DNA from: Isoptericola sp044389085
GTDB lineage: Bacteria; Actinomycetota; Actinomycetes; Actinomycetales; Cellulomonadaceae
Assembly: GCF_044389085.1 (NCBI RefSeq)
Contig: NZ_JBIRXP010000004.1
Span: 310,001-374,000 of the forward strand
Direction of reading: 5' to 3'
Length of the DNA stretch: 64,000 nt
Made by a program: the position numbers and the translations under genes. Below the pieces are notes generated by a model. That model did no database searches and was not told where the DNA came from. It saw only the letters and a list, made by a program, of their open reading frames with translations. This document shows positions 40,436 through 49,208 of the stretch, in pieces (the first letter of the stretch is position 1; each line of letters begins with the position of its first letter).

Positions 40436-41269
40436 ATGAGCGACTCTCCCGCACCCGGCCCCGCCCGCAGCCCCTGGACCTGGCGGGTGGTCGTGCTCGC
40501 CGCGGTCGTCGTGGTCGCCGTCGTCGTCTGGCTCGTCGTCCGCGACGACGGCGACGACGGCGCGACGGCCGCGCCGCCGTCCCCCACCGCGACCGGCACG
40601 CAGGAGGCCTCCGCCTCGCCCGACCCCTCCGCCTCGCCCAGCACGACGGGCGCCGCGGGGTGCGCCGAGACCGAGGACGAGACCCCCGAGGGCGCGGACA
40701 CGCACGAGGTCGTCGACGTGGACGGTGACGGGGAGGCCGACACGGCGTGGCTCACGGGGGGCGCCGAGCGCCGCTTCGGCATCACGACGGCGTCGGGGGC
40801 CACGTTCTCCGCCGCGCTCGACTCGGCGAGCCCGCAGCGCGCGTCCGCCGTCGTGAACATCGTGGCGGCGGGCGACGCCACCGCCCCGGTCGCGCTCGTC
40901 GACACCGGCCGCGAGGTGCTGCTGTTCTCCGCGGCCGACTGCGACCTCGCGGCGACGCAGAACCTGGCCGGCGCCCCCTACGCCTTCGACGAGGGCTTCA
41001 CCGGCCAGGGCACCGGCGTCGGGTGCACGGAGGTCGACGGCGAGCTGCACCTCGCCGGCCTGGACGCGACGGCCGCCGACGACGGCTCGTTCACCGTCGA
41101 GCGCACGTTCGTCGACCTGGACGACGACGCGCTGACGGCCTCGAACGGCGAGCCGACCGCCGTCGCCACCGGCGCCGGCCGCGAGGACCCCGTGGTCGTC
41201 ACCGCGCAGGAGACCAGCTGCGGCGAAGCCGTCGCGGGCCAGGACGGCCCCGTCGAGCCGGAGTCCTGA
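40436..41269 (+). CDS. Membrane-anchored extracytoplasmic protein, unknown
   Basis: 277 residues: one N-terminal transmembrane anchor (VVVLAAVVVVAVVVWLVV), a Ser/Pro/Thr/Ala linker, then an extracytoplasmic domain containing DVDGDGEADTAWL, a calcium-loop-like sequence as in FG-GAP/VCBS proteins, and four cysteines that could pair. GGGGAG precedes ATG 40436. No family recognised. It lies upstream of arsC but is separated by an ArsR operator, so it is probably not part of that module. Confidence 0.8.
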   Translation: MSDSPAPGPARSPWTWRVVVLAAVVVVAVVVWLVVRDDGDDGATAAPPSPTATGTQEASASPDPSASPSTTGAAGCAETEDETPEGADTHEVVDVDGDGEADTAWLTGGAERRFGITTASGATFSAALDSASPQRASAVVNIVAAGDATAPVALVDTGREVLLFSAADCDLAATQNLAGAPYAFDEGFTGQGTGVGCTEVDGELHLAGLDATAADDGSFTVERTFVDLDDDALTASNGEPTAVATGAGREDPVVVTAQETSCGEAVAGQDGPVEPES

Positions 41270-41292
41270 GGCCGGCGTCCTTGCGCGAATTC

Positions 41293-41308
41293 ATCGACAT
41301 CCATCAAT
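41293..41308. promoter_or_regulatory. ArsR operator in front of arsC
   Basis: ATCGACATCCATCAAT: half-site ATCGAC, 4-bp spacer, imperfect half-site ATCAAT. It shares its layout with the sites at 43253 and 43289, and continues with ATG-GG as the 43289 site does. It overlaps the likely -10 of arsC. Confidence 0.75.
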
Positions 41309-41316
41309 ATGGGGCC

Positions 41317-41745
41317 ATGTCGATCCCCGACGGCGCACAGCCGTCCGCCCTGTTCGTCTGCGTGCACAACGCCGGCCGCTCCCAGATGGCCGCGGGCTTC
41401 CTGCGCGCCCTGTCGGGCGGGGCGGTCGAGGTCCGGTCGGCAGGGTCGATGCCCGCCGACCGCATCAACCCCGTCGCCGTCGAGGCCATGGCCGAGGCGG
41501 GCATCGACATCACTGCCGAGCAGCCCAAGGTCCTGACCACCGAGGCCGTGCAGGCGTCGGACGTCGTCATCACCATGGGCTGCGGCGACGCCTGCCCGAT
41601 CTTCCCCGGCAAGCGGTACGAGGACTGGCAGCTCGATGACCCGGCGGGCCAGGGCCTCGAGGCCGTCCGGCCGATCCGTGACGAGATCGAGCGCCGGGTG
41701 CGCGAGCTGCTCGCCTCCCTCGGCGTCGAGCCCGTCCGCCCCTGA
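41317..41745 (+). CDS. arsC: Arsenate reductase (low-molecular-weight phosphatase fold)
   Basis: 142 residues. The P-loop is FVCVHNAGRSQMAAGF (CxxNxxRS), with the redox/aspartate region VITMGCGDACPIFPGKRYEDW and DPAG further on. Two extra Cys in the GCGDACP loop point to the thioredoxin- or mycothiol-coupled arsenate reductase/transferase group; which thiol is used cannot be decided. It is part of an ars module whose genes share ArsR operators. Confidence 0.93.
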   Translation: MSIPDGAQPSALFVCVHNAGRSQMAAGFLRALSGGAVEVRSAGSMPADRINPVAVEAMAEAGIDITAEQPKVLTTEAVQASDVVITMGCGDACPIFPGKRYEDWQLDDPAGQGLEAVRPIRDEIERRVRELLASLGVEPVRP

Positions 41746-41781
41746 CCCGACCGTCACCCCACCGCCCCCTGCCCCTTGGGG

Positions 41782-43209
41782 TCAGTCCTCGGCGTCGCCG
41801 GAGCGGCCGTGCGCCACACCGGTGGCGAAGCCGACGCCGGCCGGGGCTCCGACGCCGAGCGTGACGAGCTGCGGCTCGCTCGGCGCGGTGCCGCAGCACG
41901 ACCCGGCCGACGACGCGCCGTCGGCCTCCAGGGCGAGGTCGGACGAGCAGACGCCGGTCGCCGGCAGGTTCAGCTCGACGGCGTCGGCGGACGCCCGGTC
42001 GCCCGCGAGCGCGGCCGCCACGGAGCGCACCTGCTCGTAGCCGGTGGCCAGCAGGAACGTGGGCGCCCGCCCGTAGGACTTCATGCCCACGAGGTAGAAG
42101 CCGTCGTCCGGGTGGCTCAGCACCTGCTCGCCGTGCGGCGGCACCGTGCCGCAGGAGTGCTGGTTCGGGTCGATGAGCGGCGCGAGCGCCCGCGGCGCCT
42201 CGACCACGGGGTCGAGGTCGAGCCGCACCTCGCGCAGCATGTCGACGTCGGGGCGGAAGCCCGTGGCGTTGACGATCGCGTGCACGTCCAGGGCCAGCGG
42301 CTCGTCCTTGGCGGTGCCGAGCACCTGCACCGACGTGGCGTTCGCCCCTGCGCCGGGGACGAGCTGCTCGATCGAGACGCGGGTCAGCAGGCGCAGCCTC
42401 CCGGCGTCCACGGCCTCGCGCAGACGCGACCCCAGCAGGCCGCGCGCGGGCAGCTCGTCGTCGCCCCCGCCGCCGAACAGCCGCCGCGCCGAGCCGCCGC
42501 GGATCGCCCAGGTGATGGTGGTGCCCGGCGCCGTCTCGGACAGCTCGACCAGGCTCAGCAGCGTGTTGGCGGCCGAGTGCCCCATCCCGACGACGAGCGT
42601 GTGCCGCCCGGCAAAGCGGTCCCGGTCGGCGCCCAGGACGTAAGGCAGCGGGCCGGTGACGAACGCCGACGCGTCGGCCTCTCCCGCGGCCGGCAGGCCG
42701 CTGACGCCGAGGGGGTTGGACGTCGAGAACGTCCCCGAGGCGTCGATCACGGCGCGGGCCAGCACGTCGGCCACGCGGCCGTCGGGGCCCACTGTGCGGA
42801 CCCGGTAGCCGCGGCGCCCGCGGCCGAGGGAACGCGTCCTGTCCGCGCCGTCCCGGGCGACGGCGAGCACACGGGTCCCGGTGCGCAGCCGCGAGGAGAT
42901 CGCGTCGGTCGCCGCGAGCGGGGCGAGGTAGGCGTCCACGAGCTCGCGGCCCGTCGGCAGGGCGTCCGGGTCGGGCGACGCCCACCCCGTGGGCTCGAGC
43001 AGCCGGCGCGCCGCGGCGTCGACGTCGTACCGCCACGGCGAGAAAAGACGCACGTGCCCCCAGGACGCGACCGCCGCGCCCGCGCCCTCGCCGGCCTCCA
43101 GCACCACGGGCTCCAGGCCCCGCTCCAGCAGGTGCGCCGCCGCCGCCAGCCCCACCGGGCCGGCACCGATCACGACCACCGGCAGCTCGTCCCGTGCGAT
43201 CTCGCTCAT
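41782..43209 (-). CDS. ArsO-like FAD-dependent oxidoreductase
   Basis: 475 residues. The FAD motif is VVVIGAGPVGLAAAAHLLERG, the second Rossmann motif is HTLVVGMGHSAANTLLSLVE, and the flavin-monooxygenase hallmark INATGFRPD appears as VNATGFRPDVDM. The C-terminus carries CSSDLALEADG and SAGSCCGTAPS, a cysteine pair suited to binding arsenic(III). It is divergent from arsR, with two ArsR operators in between. Organoarsenical or arsenite oxidation is inferred from context. Confidence 0.85.
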   Translation of the reverse strand: MSEIARDELPVVVIGAGPVGLAAAAHLLERGLEPVVLEAGEGAGAAVASWGHVRLFSPWRYDVDAAARRLLEPTGWASPDPDALPTGRELVDAYLAPLAATDAISSRLRTGTRVLAVARDGADRTRSLGRGRRGYRVRTVGPDGRVADVLARAVIDASGTFSTSNPLGVSGLPAAGEADASAFVTGPLPYVLGADRDRFAGRHTLVVGMGHSAANTLLSLVELSETAPGTTITWAIRGGSARRLFGGGGDDELPARGLLGSRLREAVDAGRLRLLTRVSIEQLVPGAGANATSVQVLGTAKDEPLALDVHAIVNATGFRPDVDMLREVRLDLDPVVEAPRALAPLIDPNQHSCGTVPPHGEQVLSHPDDGFYLVGMKSYGRAPTFLLATGYEQVRSVAAALAGDRASADAVELNLPATGVCSSDLALEADGASSAGSCCGTAPSEPQLVTLGVGAPAGVGFATGVAHGRSGDAED

Positions 43210-43252
43210 CACCACTCCTGACGTCACCCGGGCCTCGGGCCCGCCTTGTCGT

Positions 43253-43268
43253 ATCGACCGTTGTCGAT
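43253..43268. promoter_or_regulatory. ArsR operator, flavoprotein-proximal
   Basis: ATCGACCGTTGTCGAT: perfect 6-4-6 inverted repeat (ATCGAC / GTCGAT), 43 bp upstream of the flavoprotein start. Confidence 0.8.
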
Positions 43269-43288
43269 GCGACGATCGTGGGGGACCT

Positions 43289-43304
43289 ATCGACGTTTGT
43301 CAAT
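43289..43304. promoter_or_regulatory. ArsR operator, arsR-proximal
   Basis: ATCGACGTTTGTCAAT: one mismatch from the perfect repeat at 43253, starting 36 bp from it and 19 bp upstream of arsR. Autoregulation of arsR is expected. Confidence 0.8.
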
Positions 43305-43323
43305 ATGTGGGAGGATGTCCGGC

Positions 43324-43722
43324 ATGACGACGATCCAGCTCCCCCTCGCGGAGCGTCCCGACACTGCCGCCGGCTGCTGCACGCCGGCGGCGGGAGACGT
43401 CGTCGACCCCTCGGCCGCCCGCGACCTGGCCCGCACGTTCAAGGCGCTCGCCGACCCGACGCGCGTGCAGCTCCTGTCGATCGTCACCGCGCACGAGGGG
43501 CACGAGGCCTGCGTGTGCGACCTCACCGAGCCCGTCGGGCTGTCGCAGCCCACCGTGAGCCACCACCTCAAGATCCTCGTCGAGGCGGGCCTGCTCGAGC
43601 GCGAGCAGCGGGGGCGCTGGGCGTACTACCGGGCGGTGCCGGGCGCCGTGGACAGCGTCGTCGGCTCGCTGTCGTCGCTCGGCCCGGCCCTCACGCCGTC
43701 GCCCGCGACGGCCTCCGCGTGA
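43324..43722 (+). CDS. arsR: ArsR-family arsenic-responsive repressor
   Basis: 132 residues, winged helix. ARTFKALADPTRVQLLSIV, then the helix with EACVCDLTEPVGLSQPTVS and HHLKILVEAGLLEREQRGRW. The metal site CVC in the recognition helix is the classical arsenic site; an additional N-terminal GCC pair may supply a third ligand, as in some actinobacterial ArsR proteins. GGGAGG lies upstream of ATG 43324. Its 3' end overlaps the convergent MFS gene by 32 bp. Confidence 0.95.
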   Translation: MTTIQLPLAERPDTAAGCCTPAAGDVVDPSAARDLARTFKALADPTRVQLLSIVTAHEGHEACVCDLTEPVGLSQPTVSHHLKILVEAGLLEREQRGRWAYYRAVPGAVDSVVGSLSSLGPALTPSPATASA

Positions 43723-44962
43723 GGAACAGCACCGGGATCAGCAGCAGCGACAGGATGCCGCCACCGAGCGCCAGGGTCGCGTAGCCCGAGCCGGCCATCA
43801 CGACCCCGGACATCGCACCCCCGCCCGCGCCGGCGAGCGCGATGAGCACGTCGACCGTGCCCTGGGTGCGGGCGCGGGTGGCCGGCGTCGTCGCGTCGAC
43901 GATGAGCGCCGTGCCCGCGATGAGGCCGAAGTTCCAGCCCAGGCCGAGCAGCGCGAGCGACAGCACCAGCAGGGCCATCGAGTCGCCCGGCGCCACCGCC
44001 CCCGTGACCCCCGCGAGCAGCAGCGTCACACCGGAGGCGACCGCCATCGGCACCCGCCCCACCCGGTCCACCAGCACGCCCGTGACCAGCGACGGCAGGA
44101 ACATCGCCGCCACGTGGATGCCGATGACGAGGCCGACGTCGCCCAGGTCGTGCCCGTGGCCCCGCATGTGCACGGGCGTCATCGTCATGATCGCGACCAT
44201 CGCGACCTGCGTCAGCACCATCACCGTCGCGCCGACGACGACGCCCGCCGGGACGCTGCGCCGCGTGCCGCCCGCCGCCCCGTCGTCCGACCCCGCGGGC
44301 GTGGCGTCGTCCGCCCGCGCGAGCTCCTTCGCGACGAGGAACGGGTCGGGCCGCAGGAAGGCGAACAGCGTGCCGCCCGCGGCGAGGAAGGCGACCGCCG
44401 CCAGCAGGAACGGCCCGGCCAGCGCGGGGAGGCCGAACGACGTCGCGAGCCCGCCGAGCGGCTCCACGAGGTTCGGCCCTGCCACCGCGCCGAGGGTCGT
44501 GGACACCATCGCCACGCTCGCCGCGGTCGCGCGGCGGTCGGGCGCCGCGAGGTCCGTGCCGGCGTACCGGGCCTGCAGGTTGGTGGACGTGCCGGCCCCG
44601 TAGACGAACAGCGACACCAGCAGCAGGGGGACGGCGTCCAGGGCCGCGGCCACGACGACGCCGACCGCCCCCAGACCGCCCGCGGCAAACCCGAGCCCCA
44701 GGCCGACGCGGCGTCCCGAGCGCTGCGTGAGCCGGCCGACGAGGAACGCGGCGAGCGCCGAGCCCAGCGTGAACAGCATGGTGGGCACCCCGGCGAGGCG
44801 GTCGGTGCCCAGCATCTCCTGCGCGAGCAGCGCCCCCACCGTCACGCCGGCGGCCAGCCCGGCGCCGCCGAGCACCTGGCTCGCGACGACGACGGTCAGC
44901 GTGCGGCGCTGCAGGGACGCCACGGCCTCGGGGGCCAGGGCCTGGGGGCTGTCGGGTCTCAC
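43691..44962 (-). CDS. MFS transporter
   Basis: 423 residues, 12 helices. GRLTQRSGRRVGLGLGFAAG is the loop 2-3 signature; a charged, Ala/Gly-rich central loop (DDATPAGSDDGAAGG) separates the halves. It resembles drug/unknown-substrate MFS members. It converges on arsR with a 32-bp overlap, so arsenic efflux is conceivable but not shown. GTG 44962 is preceded 6 nt upstream by TAGGTT (leaderless). Confidence 0.85.
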   Translation of the reverse strand: MRPDSPQALAPEAVASLQRRTLTVVVASQVLGGAGLAAGVTVGALLAQEMLGTDRLAGVPTMLFTLGSALAAFLVGRLTQRSGRRVGLGLGFAAGGLGAVGVVVAAALDAVPLLLVSLFVYGAGTSTNLQARYAGTDLAAPDRRATAASVAMVSTTLGAVAGPNLVEPLGGLATSFGLPALAGPFLLAAVAFLAAGGTLFAFLRPDPFLVAKELARADDATPAGSDDGAAGGTRRSVPAGVVVGATVMVLTQVAMVAIMTMTPVHMRGHGHDLGDVGLVIGIHVAAMFLPSLVTGVLVDRVGRVPMAVASGVTLLLAGVTGAVAPGDSMALLVLSLALLGLGWNFGLIAGTALIVDATTPATRARTQGTVDVLIALAGAGGGAMSGVVMAGSGYATLALGGGILSLLLIPVLFLTRRPSRATA

Positions 44963-45018
44963 TGCGCGAACCTACCCCCGCGTCGCGACGACCGCTGGCC
45001 CAGGTGCGGCCGGCGGGG

Positions 45019-46639
45019 TCAGCGCGGCGCGGACGCCGACAGGTACGCCGTGGACACGTACCCCGTCCGCGTCCCCGCCTTGACCTTCACCCAGCCCTTC
45101 GACGCCGCCGCCAGGTGCGTCACCTTCGNNNNNNNNNNNNNNNNNNNNNNNNNNNNNNNNNNNNNNNNNNNNNNNNNNNNNNNNNNNNNNNNNNNNNNNN
45201 NNNNNNNNNNNNNNNNNNNNNNNNNNCGTGCCCTTCGCCAGCCGCGCCACCACCGCCGACGACGTCGACGCCTTCGCCCGCAGGTTCAACGACGACACGG
45301 TCACGTACGACACCTTCGCCGGTGCCGGAGCCGGAGCCGGCTTCGCCGTGGACGACGCGGGCTTGGACGCCGACAGGTAGGACGTGGACACGAACCCCGT
45401 CCGGGTCCCGACCTTCACCTTCTGCCAGCCCTTCGACGCCCCACCCACGTGCGTCACCTTCGTGCCCTTCGCCAGCCGCGCCACCACCGCCGACGACGTC
45501 GACGCCTTCGCCCGCAGGTTCAACGACGACACGGTCACGTACGACACCTTCGCCGGCGCCGGAGCCGGAGCCGGTGCCGGTGCCGGCTTCGCCGTGGACG
45601 ACGCGGGCTTGGACGCCGACAGGTACGCCGTGGACACGAACCCCGTCCGCGTCCCCGCCTTGACCTTCACCCAGCCCTTCGACGCCGCCGCCAGGTGCGT
45701 CACCTTCGTCCCCTTCGCCAGCCGCGCCACCACCGCCGACGACGTCGACGCCTTCGCCCGCAGGTTCAGCGACGACACGGTCACGTACGACACCTTCGAC
45801 GGTGCCGGCGCCGGAGCGGTGGAGCCCGTCGTCGTGCCCGGGGACGAGCCCGACGGCTTGCGGGGGCTCACGTACGCCGCCGTCACCCACCCGGTGCGCG
45901 ACCCGTAGGTCACCTGCCGCCAGGAGCCCGAGCCGGCGCCCGGCTTCGCCTTCAGCGTCCCCGCGCGCGGCACCACCGCGAGCACCGGGCTGGAGGTCGA
46001 CGGCCCCGACCGGAGGTTCACGTTGCTGGTCGCGTAGTAGGTGCACGACGACGGCACGCTGCGGACGGCGACGCGGGTCGCGGTCTTGGTGAGGTCGACG
46101 CCGCGCCCCTTGAGGTAGGCCAGCGGGTCGACGTTGGTGGCGCCGGAGCCGTACGCGCCCGAGAACACCTCCAGGTGCAGGTGCGGGCCGGTGGACGTGC
46201 CGCTGGACCCGACGTCGGCGATCCGCTGCCCCGCCCGGACCTTCTGCCCGACGCGGACGTACCGGTCGCCGTCGATCACGTGCCCGTACAGGGAGGACAC
46301 CGTGCGGCCGCCGATCGTGTGCCGCAGCACCACCCACTGCCCGAAGCCGCTGATCGCACCGGCCCGCAGCACGACGCCGTCCGCGATCGCGTTGACCCGG
46401 ACCCCGCGGCCCGCGCCCAGGTCCTGGCCGAGGTGCCACGTCGACGCTCCGGTGACCGGCATGCAGCGGGGCCCGTAGTAGGACGACAGCGAGTAGGTGC
46501 GCGACGGCAGCGGCGCCACGACGCCGGTCGCGGCACCCGCAGGAGGTGCCACGAGGACGGGGGTGACGGCCGCGGCGAACGCGGTCACCGCCCCGACGAG
46601 GATCGCGCCGAGGCGCTGGCGGACGATCGAGGTCTTCAT
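45019..46639 (-). CDS. Secreted M23 peptidase with SH3 repeats, interrupted by an assembly gap
   Basis: Signal peptide ending PPAGAAT, then an M23 LytM peptidase (SSYYGPRCMPVTGASTWHLG with the His/Asp site, GPHLHLEV with HxH), a degenerate SH3 domain, and tandem SH3b units of 78-82 codons (VSYVTVSSLNLRAKASTSSA, ARLAKGTKVTH, TRTGFVSTAYLSASKP) joined by PA-rich linkers. The gap falls inside the repeat array; after it the correct frame ends VSTAYLSASAPR and stops at 45019. Probably a cell-wall hydrolase that binds peptidoglycan with its repeats. Copy number is uncertain. Confidence 0.85.
45129..45226. other. Assembly gap (98 N) inside the SH3 repeat array
   Basis: Both flanks end in the same phase of the repeat: the left side stops at gtcaccttcg and the right side resumes cgtgcccttc, a 2-base overlap in the repeat unit. 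The true distance should be one or more whole units (234-246 bp each) minus 2, not 98; with 98 the reading frame is also broken. Confidence 0.9.
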
Positions 46640-46655
46640 GCGCGCCCCCTGGCAC

Positions 46656-46685
46656 CAATCCGATCACTTCCGACGTGTCGGATTG
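46656..46685. promoter_or_regulatory. Inverted repeat in the M23 gene leader
   Basis: CAATCCGA (46656-46663) pairs with TCGGATTG (46678-46685); an inner TCCGAC/GTCGGA repeat (46669-46682) overlaps the right arm, so two alternative hairpins can form 17-46 nt upstream of the M23 start. The 250-bp intergenic region also holds a 9-bp GC-only hairpin at 46771-46793. Function unknown. Confidence 0.4.
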
Positions 46686-46890
46686 ACAGCGTCGAGGAAA
46701 AGGTAGATCGCATCGGTTCGTTGCGCGCGGCGAACATCGGGACCGGCCCGCGGTCCCGCGGAACTTCACCCGCCGCCCGCCCGCCGGGCGGCGGCGTGGG
46801 CCGTGCGGCGGGCGGATCCTGGAGGGACCCGGCAACCCCGTGGCGGCTCCCCACGCCCGGGGACCGGCGGCACAAGGGAGTGGATCGGCG

Positions 46891-47307
46891 ATGGACACGA
46901 CTCGGCGCGGGTTCTCCAGCTTCTCGGTGGACGACCTCGACGCGGCACGCAGCTTCTACGCGGACACCCTCGGGCTCCGCGTCACGACCCTCGACGAGGG
47001 CATGGGACTGGTGGTGCACCTCGGCGCCGGCGCCCCGGTGTTCGTGTACCCCAAGGAGGACCACACGCCCGCCGCGTTCACCGTCTTCCACCTGGCGGTG
47101 GACGACGTCGACCCTGTGGTGGACGACCTCGTCGCGAAGGGCGTGACGCTCGAGCGCTACGACGGCTTCGACCAGGACGAGAAGGGCGTCGCCCGCGGCT
47201 TCATGGAGGGCGGCGACGGGGCCTGGTTCACCGACCCGGCGGGCAACGTCATCGGCCTCATGGACGGCGAGGGGGTGCGGCAGCTCCTCGACGAGGTCGG
47301 GTCCTGA
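46891..47307 (+). CDS. VOC family (glyoxalase-fold) protein
   Basis: 138 residues. Two beta-alpha-beta-beta-beta units: FSVDDLDAARSFYADTLGL, and FHLAVDDVDPVVDDLVAKGV with FTDPAGNVIGLMD at the end. Metal-ligand positions are partly kept (His in VFHLAVD, Asp in FTDPAG), so catalysis or ligand binding are both possible. AAGGGAG (46874-46880) precedes ATG 46891. Divergent from the M23 gene. Substrate unknown. Confidence 0.87.
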   Translation: MDTTRRGFSSFSVDDLDAARSFYADTLGLRVTTLDEGMGLVVHLGAGAPVFVYPKEDHTPAAFTVFHLAVDDVDPVVDDLVAKGVTLERYDGFDQDEKGVARGFMEGGDGAWFTDPAGNVIGLMDGEGVRQLLDEVGS

Positions 47308-47343
47308 CCTCCGCCGCGGGCCGCCGCACCACCCCCGCGGCCG

Positions 47344-49182
47344 TCACTCGACGGTGACGGACTTGGCGAGGTTGCGCGGCCGGTCGACGTCCTCGCCGAG
47401 GGCGACGGCCGCGTGGTAGCCGAGCAGCTGGGTGGGGATGGTCAGCAGGATCGGGTCCAGCTCCACCTCGTTGCGCGGCACCTCGATGCGCGCCGTCGCG
47501 GCGTCACCGAGCTCGACGCCCGGGTGCGTGATCGCGACGACGGCGCCGCCGCGGGCGCGGATCTCCTGCGCGGCGGTGATGTTGCGCTCGATCAGGTCGT
47601 CGGCGGGCATGATCGCGACCGTCGGCAGCTCGGGGCTGATGAGCGCCAGCGGGCCGTGCTTGAGCTCGCTCGTCGGGTACGCCTCGGCGTGCCGGTAGGT
47701 GATCTCCTTGAACTTCTGCGCGCCCTCGCGCGCCACCGGGTAGCCCCGGACGCGCCCGATGAAGAACAGGCTCGGCGCCTCGGACAGCACCTTCGCCGCG
47801 CTGGCGAGGTCCTCCTCGTCGCCGAGGATCTGCGCGATCTGGCCGGGGATCGCGCGCAGGCCGGCGATGATGCGCTTGCCGTCCGCGAAGGACAGGTCGC
47901 GCACCCGGCCCAGGGCGAGCGCGAGCAGGGCGAACCCGACACCCATGTGCGTGAGCGCCTTGGTCGACGCGACCGCCACCTCGGGGCCGGCGTGCAGGTA
48001 GATGCCGCCGTCCACCTCGCGGGCGATGGACGACCCGACGGCGTTGACCAGCCCGACGACGGTGCCGCCCTTGCGCTGCACCTCGCGGACGGCGAAGAGC
48101 GTGTCCGCCGTCTCGCCGGACTGGCTCACCACCACGTACAGGGTGCTGGGCTCGATGATCGGGTTGCGGTACCGGAACTCGCTGGCGGGCTCGGCGTCGG
48201 CCGGGATGCGCGCGAGGTCCTCGATCATCGACGCGCCGAGCTGGCCCACGTAGTACGCGGAGCCGCAGCCGAGGATCTTCACCCGGGCGAACCGGCGCAG
48301 CTGGCGCGGGTCCAGGTTGAGGCCGTCGAGCTTGGCGGTGCCGAACCGGTCGTCGAGGCGACCAGACAGCATCCGCTCCACCGTCTCCGGCTGCTCGTGG
48401 ATCTCCTTGTGCATGAAGTGGGCGTGGCCGCCCAGCTCCAGCTCCTCGACGGTGAGGTCGATCGTGACGGCGGCGCGCGCCGTGTGCTCGTCGTCGTTCG
48501 TGAAGGTGCGGAACCCGTCGGCCGTCACGGAGGCGAAGTCGCCGTCGTCGAGCAGCACCACCTGGCTCGTGTGGCGCACGATCGCCGCGGCGTCGGACGC
48601 CACGAACATCTCCCCGTCGCCGACACCGAGCAGCAGCGGGGAGCCGTTGCGCGCCACGACGATGCGGTCCGGGTTCTGCACGTCGGTCACCGCGAGGGCG
48701 TACGTGCCGTCGATCTGCCCGACGGCCGCGCGCACGGCGTCCTCGAAGCCCTGCCCGGCGGCGAGCTCGCGCGCCACGAGGTGCGCCACGACCTCGGTGT
48801 CGGTGTCGGAGGTGAGCTCCACGCCTTCGGCGGTGAGCCGCGAGCGCAGCACGTGGAAGTTGTCGATGATGCCGTTGTGCACCACGTGCACGCGACCGTC
48901 GAACGAGGTGTGCGGGTGCGCGTTGCGCTCGCTGGGCTCGCCGTGCGTCGCCCAGCGCGTGTGCCCGATGCCGACGGTGCCGGCGAGGCGAGCAGGCAGG
49001 GCGGCCTCGAGGTCGCGCACGCGGCCCTTGGCCCGCACGACGCGCGACGGGTGCGCGCTCGAGCGCGGGTTGAGCACGGCGATGCCCGCCGAGTCGTAGC
49101 CGCGGTACTCCAGGCGGGTCAGCCCTTCGACGAGCACGGGCGCTGCCTGCTGGGGGCCGACGTAGCCGACGATTCCGCACAT
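47344..49182 (-). CDS. glmS: Glutamine-fructose-6-phosphate aminotransferase (isomerising)
   Basis: 612 residues. N-terminal nucleophile Cys2 (MCGIVGYVGPQQ), glutaminase motifs GIGHTRWATHGEP and HNGIIDNF, then two SIS domains (VVVSQSGETADTLFAV, LKHGPLALIS) and the C-terminal DRPRNLAKSVTVE. It makes glucosamine-6-phosphate for peptidoglycan. No glmS ribozyme or sRNA site is visible in the 27 bp separating it from the small upstream gene, with which it may be co-transcribed. Confidence 0.97.
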   Translation of the reverse strand: MCGIVGYVGPQQAAPVLVEGLTRLEYRGYDSAGIAVLNPRSSAHPSRVVRAKGRVRDLEAALPARLAGTVGIGHTRWATHGEPSERNAHPHTSFDGRVHVVHNGIIDNFHVLRSRLTAEGVELTSDTDTEVVAHLVARELAAGQGFEDAVRAAVGQIDGTYALAVTDVQNPDRIVVARNGSPLLLGVGDGEMFVASDAAAIVRHTSQVVLLDDGDFASVTADGFRTFTNDDEHTARAAVTIDLTVEELELGGHAHFMHKEIHEQPETVERMLSGRLDDRFGTAKLDGLNLDPRQLRRFARVKILGCGSAYYVGQLGASMIEDLARIPADAEPASEFRYRNPIIEPSTLYVVVSQSGETADTLFAVREVQRKGGTVVGLVNAVGSSIAREVDGGIYLHAGPEVAVASTKALTHMGVGFALLALALGRVRDLSFADGKRIIAGLRAIPGQIAQILGDEEDLASAAKVLSEAPSLFFIGRVRGYPVAREGAQKFKEITYRHAEAYPTSELKHGPLALISPELPTVAIMPADDLIERNITAAQEIRARGGAVVAITHPGVELGDAATARIEVPRNEVELDPILLTIPTQLLGYHAAVALGEDVDRPRNLAKSVTVE

Positions 49183-49208
49183 GGGTGGTTGCTCCTAGCC
49201 GTTGATGT

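Noticed and set aside
41742..41785. Bidirectional terminator between arsC and the flavoprotein gene
   Set aside because: CTGACCC and GGGTCAG can pair but with a 30-nt loop; too weak to list as a feature.
43691..44962. MFS gene as ArsJ or an arsenite pump
   Set aside because: No ArsR site in front of it, no linked GAPDH gene, and no cysteine motif suited to arsenic. Only the position beside arsR supports it.
44972..45018. Extended C-terminus of the M23 protein beyond 45019
   Set aside because: It arises only because the 98-N gap has the wrong length modulo 3; in the repeat frame the stop is at 45019.
45227..45840. Periodic repeats that could look like a CRISPR array
   Set aside because: The repeats are in-frame SH3 coding units of about 240 bp with PA linkers.
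46818..46845. SAM-riboswitch-like GGAGGGA...CGGCAACC on the plus strand
   Set aside because: The two elements are only 3 nt apart and the P2/P3 stems are absent; the downstream gene is a VOC protein, not a methionine gene.
46690..46870. Possible c-di-AMP (ydaO) riboswitch for the M23 gene
   Set aside because: GGGGAGCC and ACGGGGTT-like segments occur on the minus strand, but the diagnostic 3' part (CAGCTAACCTCG-like) is missing. An Infernal search with RF00379 would decide.
49182..49208. glmS ribozyme
   Set aside because: The spacer upstream of glmS is only 26 bp and follows another gene; there is no room for the ribozyme, which is also a feature of Gram-positive firmicutes.
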